Shown here piece after piece: positions 34,426 to 41,426 of a stretch of 41,426 nucleotides of DNA. Both the position numbers and the translations under genes were made by a program. The DNA comes from Acidobacteriota bacterium (GTDB lineage: Bacteria; Acidobacteriota; Terriglobia; Terriglobales; Acidobacteriaceae). The stretch lies in assembly GCA_021818105.1 (NCBI GenBank), contig JAKAFB010000025.1:1-41426 (forward strand), read 5' to 3'. The notes under the pieces were generated by a model, which saw nothing but the letters and a program-made list of their open reading frames with translations, was not told the origin of the DNA and made no database searches. Every line of letters starts with the position of its first letter. Position 1 is the stretch's first letter.

Positions 34426-35253
34426 ATGAGAGTTGCAATTCAGGGCGAACCCGGATCCTTCAGTCACGAGGCTGCCACCAAGCTCAACCCCGGCGCCATC
34501 ATCGTTCCCTTCTCGCTCTCCGCCGATGTCTTCGCCGCCCTCACCAGCGGCCACGTCGACGTCGCCGTCATTCCTATCGAGAACAGTCTCGCCGGCTCCG
34601 TCTCTGAGCACTACGACCTGCTGCTTGCCCACGATGTCCGCGTCGAGCGCGAAACCGAGCTTCGCATTCGCCACAACCTCATTGCTGTCCCGGGCGTCAC
34701 CATCGCCGACATCGAGCGCGTCTACTCCCATCCCGTCGCCCTCGCGCAATGCCGCCGCTTCCTTGCCGCCCACCCTGCCATGAAGGCTCTTGCTTTCTAC
34801 GACACCGCCGGCAGCGTCAAGCAGATCATGGAACAAGGCGACCGCCAAGCCGCCGCCATCGCCAGCGAGGCTGCCGCCCGCGTCTACGGCGCACACATCC
34901 TTGAGGCAGGTATCGAGGACAACCCCGAGAACTACACCCGCTTCTTCCAGGTCCGTCGCTCTGCTGAAGCCGTCACCGACCCCGGCGCCAACAAGATTAG
35001 TCTCGCCTTCTCGCTGGAAAACCGCCCCGGCTCCCTCGTCGCCGCACTCGCTGCGCTCTCCGCCCTTGGTACCAACCTCACCAAAATTGAGTCGCGCCCC
35101 GTCCACGGCAAGCCTTGGGAATATATCTTCTACGTCGATTGCCAGATACGCTCAAGCGATGAAGGAGACCGCGCCATCGCAGTCCTAACCCCCCACTGCG
35201 CCATGGTCAAGGAGTTGGGCCGCTACCGCGAAGCTCGTGCCGCCGAATCCTGA
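34426..35253 (+). CDS. pheA: Prephenate dehydratase (PDT-ACT)
   Basis: A 275-aa cytoplasmic enzyme converting prephenate to phenylpyruvate for phenylalanine synthesis. The catalytic domain (about 1-180) starts MRVAIQGEPGSFSHEAA and holds VAVIPIENSLAGSVSEHYDLL and the catalytic T-R-F in NYTRFFQV. The ACT domain (about 190-270) has ENRPGSLVAALAALSALGTNLTKIESRP, whose G-A/S-L and E-S-R-P elements bind phenylalanine for feedback inhibition (given in outline). There is no chorismate mutase domain, unlike the enterobacterial fusion. AGGAG at 34408-34412 is 13 bases before the ATG, rather far. A strong terminator follows. Confidence 0.95.
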   Translation: MRVAIQGEPGSFSHEAATKLNPGAIIVPFSLSADVFAALTSGHVDVAVIPIENSLAGSVSEHYDLLLAHDVRVERETELRIRHNLIAVPGVTIADIERVYSHPVALAQCRRFLAAHPAMKALAFYDTAGSVKQIMEQGDRQAAAIASEAAARVYGAHILEAGIEDNPENYTRFFQVRRSAEAVTDPGANKISLAFSLENRPGSLVAALAALSALGTNLTKIESRPVHGKPWEYIFYVDCQIRSSDEGDRAIAVLTPHCAMVKELGRYREARAAES

Positions 35254-35291
35254 CCCGCTCCGGTCCACCCGCATCATTTCCACAAAAAATC

Positions 35292-35326
35292 AAAGGGGAC
35301 AGCCATCAGGCCGTCCCCTTTTCTCT
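35292..35326. terminator. Bidirectional terminator between pheA and the barrel gene
   Basis: AAAGGGGAC (35292-35300) pairs with GTCCCCTTT (35313-35321), and GCC/GGC pair inside around ATCA. A T-run follows on the plus strand and an A-run precedes it (35284-35288), so it can serve both convergent genes. Confidence 0.9.
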
Positions 35327-35351
35327 GTTCTTCTTCACTGCTTCGATCTGA

Positions 35352-35957
35352 CTAGAAGTGGTATGCCACGCCGACCGCCGGCCAGAAGATGTTGTACCAC
35401 CGCTTGGTTTCTAGCTGGGTATAACCAAACGTCGGAACCTTCGTCACAATCCCGCGATACTCCGCGCGAATGTCAAAGCTTGGGCTGATTTCGTAGGCGA
35501 TGCCCGCGCCATACATTCCGCCCACGCCCGTCTGCTGCTTCACATCCAGTGACGTGGTCGTGGAGTTGCGGATCGGCAGGAAGATCAATACCGCCGGTCC
35601 TGCCTCCACAAACGGGTTGAACTTCTTGTAGATAAAACTCCGCACATACGCGAATGAGATCTCCTGCGTGCGCGTGTTCACCAGGTAGCTGTTCGTATTG
35701 CTCACCGTGTAGTGAATCTGGTTCTCGTATGTAACGCCATAGTTGGCCTCCAGGGCACTCGAAGGCGTCAGCATGAACCTGTAGCTGGCCATGGCTCCAA
35801 AGCCGCGCTGCGCGGCCACTTGTACGTTTGTGGATGATGCCATAAACGGTTCAATAAGGACCGTTCCACTTAGGCTGATGTCCTGCCTGCTCTCCTGAGC
35901 GCGACCTGCAGCCACACACACGGCCAGCAGGAATGCAATAAGGGCAATCTTCTTCAT
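35352..35957 (-). CDS. Small outer-membrane beta-barrel protein
   Basis: A 201-aa exported protein. The signal peptide MKKIALIAFLLAVCVAAGRAQ fixes the ATG at 35957 (first 20 residues are classical; cleavage near RA-Q). The mature part has alternating amphipathic strands, such as FGAMASYRFML, ALEANYGVTYE, ISFAYVRSF, FNPFVEAGPAVLIF, GMYGAGIAYEI and FDIRAEYRGIV, and ends AVGVAYHF with a terminal phenylalanine, the outer-membrane insertion signal. It looks like an eight-stranded OmpA/OmpW-type barrel without a peptidoglycan domain; function unknown. GAGAGG lies 11 bases upstream of the start. It converges on pheA and stands alone. Confidence 0.8.
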   Translation of the reverse strand: MKKIALIAFLLAVCVAAGRAQESRQDISLSGTVLIEPFMASSTNVQVAAQRGFGAMASYRFMLTPSSALEANYGVTYENQIHYTVSNTNSYLVNTRTQEISFAYVRSFIYKKFNPFVEAGPAVLIFLPIRNSTTTSLDVKQQTGVGGMYGAGIAYEISPSFDIRAEYRGIVTKVPTFGYTQLETKRWYNIFWPAVGVAYHF

Positions 35958-36191
35958 TCGGTGTAGAACCTCTCGACTGCACAACCGTCCGGCTGGCAAC
36001 CAGCTTGGCGATTCCGGTGCGCCGGTTCGTGCCGGGGCCCCGCTCTCAGCATTGTAAATGGCCGGGGCGGGTCCGCGTGGAAGCACCACTGTGGAATGAC
36101 CTTATGCTATGGACGCAACCCTCGGCAAATAGGCGGGCGCAGCCATCCGAACCATGCAAAATCATGCACAAGAACGCACCTCGCACAGCTC

Positions 36192-37118
36192 TCAGGCCGC
36201 CCGCTCCACGTGATAGTAAAATGGCGGCCCCTGATTCCGCGCCAGTGAACGCACTGTGCGCAAAAACGCCCGCGCCGCATACGACAAAGTCGCCTGCCGC
36301 CGGTGCACCAGCCGCAGCACGCGCTTCATCTCCAGCTCATCCACCGTCACTCGTACCAGCTCGCCCTTTTCCAGTTCCTGCGCCACTGCCAGGTGAGGAA
36401 CCAGCGCCACGCCACCGCCCATCGCTACAAACCGCTTGATGGCTTCAATCGTCGGCAGCTCAATCGCCATATTCAGCGGAGTTCGATAGCGCTGAAACGC
36501 TTCAATCACTCTCCGCCGTAGCGGCGAGGCCACATTGTGCGCAATAAAATTCTCCTGCCCCAGTTCGTTAATCGACACCCGCCCCGCCCCGGCCAGCGCA
36601 TGCCCCGGACTCACCACAAACGCCAGGCTGTCTCCATACACCGCAATCGTCCGGAACTGCGTTGGATCCGGTCGATACGACACCACGCCAATCTCAAACG
36701 TCCGCAGGTTCAGCCCCTCCGCAATCCGGCTCGCGAGCATCCGATTCACCGTTACGTTGATGTGCGGAAACTCCAGCCGAAACGCATCAATCGCCGGCAG
36801 CAGATACAGACACGTGTACTCATTCGCCGCCAGTTGTAGCCGTCCACGCTCCAGGCTCTTCAACTCGTCCAGCGCGCTCGCTGCCTCCCGCCGCAGCGCC
36901 AGCAGCCGCAAGGCGTAGTCGCGCAACAGTTCCCCAGCCGCCGTCAGCGACCCATCACGCGCCGCACGATCAAACAACGTCTCTCCCACCGACGACTCCA
37001 GCTTGCGAATCACCTGACTAATGGCCGGCTGCGTCCTGTGCAGCCGCTGCGCCGCCCGCGAAAAGCCCCGCTCCTCCGCCACCGCAAGAAACGTCTCAAG
37101 CTGGTTCAGATCCATCAT
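36192..37118 (-). CDS. LysR-family transcriptional regulator
   Basis: A 308-aa regulator. The winged helix-turn-helix is at residues 1-60 (LNQLETFLAVAEERGFSRAA, LHRTQPAISQVIRKLE, LFDRAARDGSLTAAG), a linker helix follows, and a periplasmic-binding-like effector domain spans about 90-300 (GRLQLAANEYTCLYLLPAI; VVSPGHALAG; AMGGGVALVPHLAV). It is divergent from leuA across 132 bases that contain a TATAAC-N5-GTTATA palindrome, so regulation of the leu operon and of itself is the simple inference. The effector is unknown; a leucine-pathway intermediate would fit. Two adjacent ATGs (37118, 37115) share the ribosome site GGAGGGAGG. Confidence 0.92.
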   Translation of the reverse strand: MMDLNQLETFLAVAEERGFSRAAQRLHRTQPAISQVIRKLESSVGETLFDRAARDGSLTAAGELLRDYALRLLALRREAASALDELKSLERGRLQLAANEYTCLYLLPAIDAFRLEFPHINVTVNRMLASRIAEGLNLRTFEIGVVSYRPDPTQFRTIAVYGDSLAFVVSPGHALAGAGRVSINELGQENFIAHNVASPLRRRVIEAFQRYRTPLNMAIELPTIEAIKRFVAMGGGVALVPHLAVAQELEKGELVRVTVDELEMKRVLRLVHRRQATLSYAARAFLRTVRSLARNQGPPFYYHVERAA

Positions 37119-37175
37119 TTTCCTCCCTCCTCTCTCACCCTCATCATAAGTAATATTAATCGACTTCCAAAAAAA

Positions 37176-37192
37176 TATAACTTTGCGTTATA
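37176..37192. promoter_or_regulatory. Probable LysR-type operator upstream of leuA
   Basis: TATAACTTTGCGTTATA is a perfect 6-5-6 palindrome containing the T-N11-A pattern of LysR-regulator sites. It lies midway between the divergent lysR and leuA starts, about 58 bases before leuA. A related half site, ATAGTTATG, sits at 37211-37219, where an activator-tuned second site would be expected. The flanking DNA is unusually AT-rich for this genome. Confidence 0.7.
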
Positions 37193-37250
37193 CAGCCCCC
37201 ATGCGAGAAAATAGTTATGTTCGCTAAGGTTTCCCCTGGCAGGCGGTTAC

Positions 37251-38447
37251 ATGACTTCAAATCACGTAGTCTTCTTTGACACCACACTCCGCGACGGCGA
37301 GCAATCCCCCGGCTGCAGTATGACCACCCAGGAAAAGCTCACCATGGCCCATGCCCTTGAAGATCTTGGCGTGGACATCGTCGAGGCCGGCTTCGCCATG
37401 GCCTCCGAGGGCGACTTCGCAGCCATCGCCACCATCACCCAGGCCATACGCAAGCCGCGTATCGCCTCGCTCGCCCGCGCCAAGACCGAAGACATTGAAA
37501 TGGCTGCCCGTGCCCTAGAGCACGCTGAGCGCGCCCGCATCCACGTCTTCCTCGCCTCCAGCGACCTGCACCTCGAATACAAGCTCAAGATCGGCCGCCA
37601 GGAGGCGCTCGACCTCACTGCCGAATCCGTCCGACTCGCCCGCTCGCTCGTCGATGACGTCGAATTCTCTCCCGAGGACGCCACGCGCTCTGACCGCGAC
37701 TTTCTCGTCGACATGGTCCGCGTCGCCGTTGAAGCCGGCGCCACCACTATCAATATGCCTGACACCGTCGGCTACACCACGCCCGAGGAATACGGCCAGA
37801 TGTTCCGCGAGGTCCGTGAGCGCATCCCAGCGGTTGACGCACAGGGCGTCATCCTCTCCTCGCACTGCCACGACGACCTCGGTCTCGCCGTCGCCAACTC
37901 CCTCGCAGCCATTCAGGCTGGAGCCCGTCAGGTCGAGTGCACCATCAACGGCATCGGAGAGCGTGCAGGCAACGCCGCGCTTGAAGAAATTGCCGCAGCC
38001 CTCTACGTGCGCTCAGACCGCTACCCCGTCACGTCCAGCATCAAGCTCGACCAGCTCTATCCCACCAGCCAGGTCCTGGGCCAGATCATCACCTTCAAGC
38101 CCTCGCCCAACAAGGCCATCGTCGGCGCCAATGCCTTCGCGCACGAGTCCGGTATCCACCAGCACGGCATGCTGGCCAATCCTCTCTGCTACGAAATCAT
38201 GACGCCTGCCCTTGTCGGCGTCTCGCGCACGCACCTCGTGCTCGGCAAGCACTCCGGCCGCGCCGCCCTGCGCCACCGCTTGGAGCAGCTCGGCTACACG
38301 CTCTCCCGCGAAGAGCTGCAGCAGACCTACTACCGCTTCGTTGCGCTCGCCGACCGCAAGAAGAACATCTACGACCAGGATCTTGTCAGCATTCTGCCGG
38401 ATCCCATCCGCGAGCGCCGCGGCGAGCCTGTTGCTGAAATCAGCTAG
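37251..38447 (+). CDS. leuA: 2-Isopropylmalate synthase, short form without regulatory domain
   Basis: A 398-aa enzyme that condenses acetyl-CoA with 2-oxoisovalerate, the first step of leucine synthesis. The catalytic barrel has [17 protein letters not shown] (8-24), the metal ligands in [17 protein letters not shown], and [14 protein letters not shown]. The linker subdomain has [13 protein letters not shown] and [21 protein letters not shown]. The chain then stops at residue 398, in [14 protein letters not shown]. Usual LeuA proteins are about 510 residues and end in an allosteric leucine-binding dimer domain, which is missing; only 47 bases separate the stop from leuB, so no second fragment exists. 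Leucine feedback would then be absent or work otherwise. Operon position makes leuA the likely identity; a homocitrate or citramalate synthase is the main alternative. Confidence 0.88.
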   Translation: MTSNHVVFFDTTLRDGEQSPGCSMTTQEKLTMAHALEDLGVDIVEAGFAMASEGDFAAIATITQAIRKPRIASLARAKTEDIEMAARALEHAERARIHVFLASSDLHLEYKLKIGRQEALDLTAESVRLARSLVDDVEFSPEDATRSDRDFLVDMVRVAVEAGATTINMPDTVGYTTPEEYGQMFREVRERIPAVDAQGVILSSHCHDDLGLAVANSLAAIQAGARQVECTINGIGERAGNAALEEIAAALYVRSDRYPVTSSIKLDQLYPTSQVLGQIITFKPSPNKAIVGANAFAHESGIHQHGMLANPLCYEIMTPALVGVSRTHLVLGKHSGRAALRHRLEQLGYTLSREELQQTYYRFVALADRKKNIYDQDLVSILPDPIRERRGEPVAEIS

Positions 38448-38494
38448 CGAGTTTTACCCCAACCCAAAAATACACACACCAAGAGAGAGCAGGA

Positions 38495-39586
38495 ATGAAG
38501 TTAAAGATTCTCGTTGTAGCTGGCGATGGCATTGGCCCGGAGGTCACCGGCGAAGCAGTCGCAGTTTTGCGTGAAGTCGCCCAGCTTGGCGGCCACGAAT
38601 TCACTTTTTCTGAGCGCCGCATCGGCGGCGTCGCCATCGTGCAGGACGGCACCCCGCTGCCCGCTGACACCCTCAATGGAGCTCTTGCCAGCGACGCTGT
38701 GCTCCTCGGCGCTGTCGGCGGCAATGAATTCAATTCCCTTCCTCCGGACAAGCGCCCTGAGGCCGGCCTCCTGCAGCTCCGCGCTGCCCTCGGCGGCTTC
38801 GCCAACCTGCGCCCCGCCTTCGCTTTCAAGGAGCTCACAGTCAACAGCCCGCTCAAGCCCGAAGTCGTCGACGGAGCCGACATCATGTTTGTCCGCGAGC
38901 TTCTCGGCGGCCTCTACTTCGGCCAGCCCCGCGAGTGGAATCGCACCACAGGCGAAGCATGGAACACCATGCGCTACACAAAGGATGAGGTCGCGCGCGT
39001 CGCGCGCGTCGCCTTCAAGCTGGCGCAGGGCCGACGCAAAAAGCTCACCAGCGTCGACAAGGCCAATGTCCTCGAAGTCTCACAGCTCTGGCGCGCCACC
39101 GTCACTGAGGTCGCCTCGGAATTTCCCGACGTCACCCTCGAGCACCAGTACGTGGACGCCATGGCCATGCACCTCATGAACCAGCCGCGCAACTACGACG
39201 TCGTAGTCACCGAGAACCTCTTCGGCGACATTCTCTCTGACGAAGCCGCCGTCATCACCGGATCGCTTGGTATGCTGCCCTCGGCCACCATCGGCGGCAA
39301 GGTTGACCTCTACGAGCCCGTCCACGGCTCCGCGCCAGACATCGCCGGCAAGGGCCTCGCCAATCCGCTCGGCGCCATCCTCACCGGCGCCATGATCCTG
39401 CGCCTCACTGCCAGGCTTGAAGCCGAATCCAATGCCATCCGCGCCGCCGTGCGCAAAGTGCTGGAAGACGGCTACCGCACGCCAGACCTCGCCCGCAACA
39501 ACCCCGAGGGCTACCAGGTGCTCTCCACAAAAGAAATGGGCGCCATGGTCCGCGAAACCGTCAAGACATTGCTCGTGAATGCATAA
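38495..39586 (+). CDS. leuB: 3-Isopropylmalate dehydrogenase
   Basis: A 363-aa cytoplasmic NAD-dependent enzyme that oxidises and decarboxylates 3-isopropylmalate. Recognisable are [16 protein letters not shown], the arginines in [34 protein letters not shown], the YT...KD region, the catalytic K in [16 protein letters not shown] (here [15 protein letters not shown]), and the Mg/NAD region [15 protein letters not shown] with GSLGMLPSA and [18 protein letters not shown]. The length is normal. GAGAGAG with AGGA lies just before the ATG. It is the second gene of the leu operon. Confidence 0.97.
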   Translation: MKLKILVVAGDGIGPEVTGEAVAVLREVAQLGGHEFTFSERRIGGVAIVQDGTPLPADTLNGALASDAVLLGAVGGNEFNSLPPDKRPEAGLLQLRAALGGFANLRPAFAFKELTVNSPLKPEVVDGADIMFVRELLGGLYFGQPREWNRTTGEAWNTMRYTKDEVARVARVAFKLAQGRRKKLTSVDKANVLEVSQLWRATVTEVASEFPDVTLEHQYVDAMAMHLMNQPRNYDVVVTENLFGDILSDEAAVITGSLGMLPSATIGGKVDLYEPVHGSAPDIAGKGLANPLGAILTGAMILRLTARLEAESNAIRAAVRKVLEDGYRTPDLARNNPEGYQVLSTKEMGAMVRETVKTLLVNA

Positions 39587-39611
39587 GCCAATCAATTACA
39601 CAGGGAGTTTC

Positions 39612-41045
39612 ATGAGTTCCGTACCCAAAACGCTATTTGAGAAAGTCTGGGAGCAGCACGTTGTCGTCGAGCCCAAGGGTGAGCCCACACTGCTCTACAT
39701 TGACCTGCAACTTCTCCACGAGGTCACTTCCCCGCAGGCATTCGAAGGCCTGCGTCTCGCAGGCCGCAAGGTGCGCCGCCCTGACCGCTCCATCGCCACC
39801 GTGGACCACAACGTGCCCACCACCAAGGAAGGCCGGCTCCACATCGTCGATGAAATTGCAGCCAAGCAGATTGCAACTCTGCGCAAGAACTGCGCCGACT
39901 TCGGCATCGAACTCTACGACGTGAACAGCCGCGAACAAGGCATCGTCCACGTCATCGGCCCCGAGCTGGGCATCACCAAGCCCGGCATGACCATCGTCTG
40001 CGGCGACTCGCACACCAGCACCCACGGCGCATTCGGCGCGCTGGCCTTCGGCATTGGCACCAGCGAAGTCGAGCACGTTCTCGCCACGCAAACGCTCCCG
40101 CAGTCCAAGCCGCAGACCTTCCGCATCTCCGTCGAAGGCGAGCTGCCCACGGGCGTCACCGCCAAGGACGTGATTCTCGCCATCATCGGCAAAATCGGCA
40201 CCGACGGCGCCACCGGCTGCGTCATCGAATACGCGGGCTCTGCCATCCGCTCGCTCTCGATGGAAGGCCGCATGACCGTCTGCAACATGAGCATCGAAGC
40301 AGGCGCCCGCGCCGGCATGATCGCTCCCGATGAAACGACCTTCGCCTATCTCAAGGGCCGCCGCTTCAGTCCCAAGGGAGAAGCGTGGGAACGCGCCGTT
40401 GCCGAGTGGAGCAAGCTGCCCAGCGATCCCGGCGCAAAGTTCGACCGCGAGCTCGTCATCGATGCTGCCACGCTCGTGCCCTACGTCAGTTGGGGAACCA
40501 GCCCCGGCATGGTCGCTCCCGTCACAGCCTCCGTTCCTGACCCGGCATCCGCCGCCACTGAAATCGACCGCAAGTCCTTCGAGCGCGCCCTCGAATACAT
40601 GGACCTCAAGGCCGGAACGCCACTGGAAGAAATCTCCATCGACCGCGTCTTTATTGGCTCCTGCACCAACGGCCGCCTTGAAGATCTCCGCGCCGCCGCG
40701 CGCATCGCCGCCGGCCACAAGGTCTCCGCGCACGTCAGCGCCATGGTCGTTCCCGGCTCGCAGGCGGTCAAGGCGCAAGCTGAGGCCGAAGGCCTCGACC
40801 GCATCTTCATCGAGGCTGGTTTCGACTGGCGCGAGCCCGGCTGCTCCATGTGCCTCGGCATGAATCCCGATATTCTTTCGCCCGGCGAGCGCTGCGCCTC
40901 CACCAGCAACCGCAACTTCGAAGGCCGCCAGGGACGCGGCGGACGCACGCATCTCGTCAGTCCTGAGATGGCCGCTGCAGCCGCCATCGCCGGCCACTTT
41001 GTCGACATCCGCAACTGGCCCGTTCGCGAGGAGGTAAACGCCTGA
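39612..41045 (+). CDS. leuC: 3-Isopropylmalate dehydratase large subunit
   Basis: A 477-aa aconitase-like subunit that isomerises 2- to 3-isopropylmalate with LeuD. The 4Fe-4S ligands are the cysteine in FIGSCTNGR (about 350) and the pair in [10 protein letters not shown] (about 410-413). Other conserved segments are [51 protein letters not shown] (in outline), and [25 protein letters not shown] 39612 is supported by AGGGAG five bases upstream; the frame is open 11 codons further, overlapping the leuB end. Its TGA overlaps the leuD ATG as TGATG. Confidence 0.97.
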   Translation: MSSVPKTLFEKVWEQHVVVEPKGEPTLLYIDLQLLHEVTSPQAFEGLRLAGRKVRRPDRSIATVDHNVPTTKEGRLHIVDEIAAKQIATLRKNCADFGIELYDVNSREQGIVHVIGPELGITKPGMTIVCGDSHTSTHGAFGALAFGIGTSEVEHVLATQTLPQSKPQTFRISVEGELPTGVTAKDVILAIIGKIGTDGATGCVIEYAGSAIRSLSMEGRMTVCNMSIEAGARAGMIAPDETTFAYLKGRRFSPKGEAWERAVAEWSKLPSDPGAKFDRELVIDAATLVPYVSWGTSPGMVAPVTASVPDPASAATEIDRKSFERALEYMDLKAGTPLEEISIDRVFIGSCTNGRLEDLRAAARIAAGHKVSAHVSAMVVPGSQAVKAQAEAEGLDRIFIEAGFDWREPGCSMCLGMNPDILSPGERCASTSNRNFEGRQGRGGRTHLVSPEMAAAAAIAGHFVDIRNWPVREEVNA

Positions 41046-41426
41046 TGGAACCGTTCCGCACTCTCACCGCACTCGCCGCCCCGCTCGACCGCACCAACGT
41101 CGACACGGACCAGATCATTCCCAAGCAGTTCTTGAAGCGCATCGAGCGCACCGGCTATGGCGACTTTCTTTTCTTCGACTGGCGCCGCACCTCGTCCGGC
41201 GATCCCGATCCTTCGTTCGTGCTCAACGATCCGCGCTACAAGGGCGCGAAGATCCTCATCGCAGGCAAGAACTTCGGCTGCGGCTCAAGCCGCGAACACG
41301 CCGCATGGGCGCTCTCGGACTTCGGCTTCCGCTGCGTCATCGCGCCCACCTTCGCTGACATCTTCTTCTCGAACGCCGGCAAGAACGGCATCGTCCTCGT
41401 CAAGTTGAGCGAGGAGCAGGTGGACC
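41045..41426 (+). CDS. leuD: 3-Isopropylmalate dehydratase small subunit (cut by window end)
   Basis: The first 127 residues of LeuD, which forms the swivel domain of the isopropylmalate isomerase. The characteristic opening [19 protein letters not shown] (about 15-33) is followed by [29 protein letters not shown] and the substrate-binding [17 protein letters not shown], then [19 protein letters not shown]. The frame is open to the window edge. The start codon sits in the leuC stop codon, so translation is coupled. Confidence 0.96.
   Translation, partial: MEPFRTLTALAAPLDRTNVDTDQIIPKQFLKRIERTGYGDFLFFDWRRTSSGDPDPSFVLNDPRYKGAKILIAGKNFGCGSSREHAAWALSDFGFRCVIAPTFADIFFSNAGKNGIVLVKLSEEQVD

Noticed and set aside
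39633-40997. 454-codon minus-strand open frame opposite leuC
   Set aside because: It is the antisense of a fully conserved leuC and has low-complexity Gly/Ala/Asp composition typical of shadow frames.

Overview
The window is a G+C-rich (about 60% in most genes) chromosomal segment from a Gram-negative, diderm bacterium, most probably a member of the Acidobacteriota (Terriglobia/Acidobacteriaceae type). The best taxonomic clues are a VWFA protein of the kind described as 'VWFA-related Acidobacterial domain', the lipopolysaccharide export genes (lptC/A-like, lptB), the BamA-SurA-TamB outer-membrane set, and a small lipocalin-like secreted protein of a type common in that phylum. Almost all of it is core chromosome. 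There are no transposases, phage genes, CRISPR arrays, tRNAs or rRNAs that I can see.

Layout. 1-3165: end of pgk with a clear terminator, then a low-G+C unknown gene, two copies of a palindromic repeat around a glutaredoxin-like gene, a secreted lipocalin-like protein, and tpiA, so an accessory insert separates two glycolytic genes that often sit together. 3230-4174: a membrane-anchored alpha/beta-hydrolase-fold protein lacking the usual nucleophile. 4199-11653 (minus strand, read right to left): an unknown 203-aa protein, a large LptC/LptA-like protein, lptB, rpoN, long-form hpf and rapZ, the classical envelope/sigma-54 cluster but without ptsN. 11804-13135: a Tat-exported lipoprotein of the glucoamylase-like family. 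13210-18895 (minus): a divergent hfq, a suhB-type phosphatase, fdxA, recO, glyQ, glyS. 18982-23218 (minus): lon, a fused MoaD-MoaE molybdopterin synthase, and the VWFA protein. 23509-24461 (minus): an ECF sigma factor with its zinc-finger anti-sigma factor. 24679-32926 (plus): a tightly overlapping bamA-surA-like-tamB operon. 33057-35253: a STAS protein, a UbiA-family prenyltransferase and pheA. 35352-35957: a small outer-membrane barrel. 36192-41426: a LysR regulator divergent from leuA-leuB-leuC-leuD (leuD cut by the window end), with a TATAAC-N5-GTTATA operator candidate between them.

Together the genes serve envelope biogenesis (Lpt, BamA, TamB, SurA-like), stress control (RpoN, ECF sigma, HPF, Lon, Hfq), translation (GlyQS), and amino-acid synthesis (PheA, Leu). 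The points most worth a second look are the seven-POTRA BamA translated with a parvulin-free SurA and TamB, the MoaD-MoaE fusion with its essential Gly-Gly trapped inside the chain, an isopropylmalate synthase that stops before its allosteric domain, the divergent Hfq coupled to a SuhB-like phosphatase, the nucleophile-less hydrolase, and the two small repeat families between pgk and tpiA. I saw no wholly new multi-gene system; the strongest candidate for an unusual one is the BamA/SurA-like/TamB operon.
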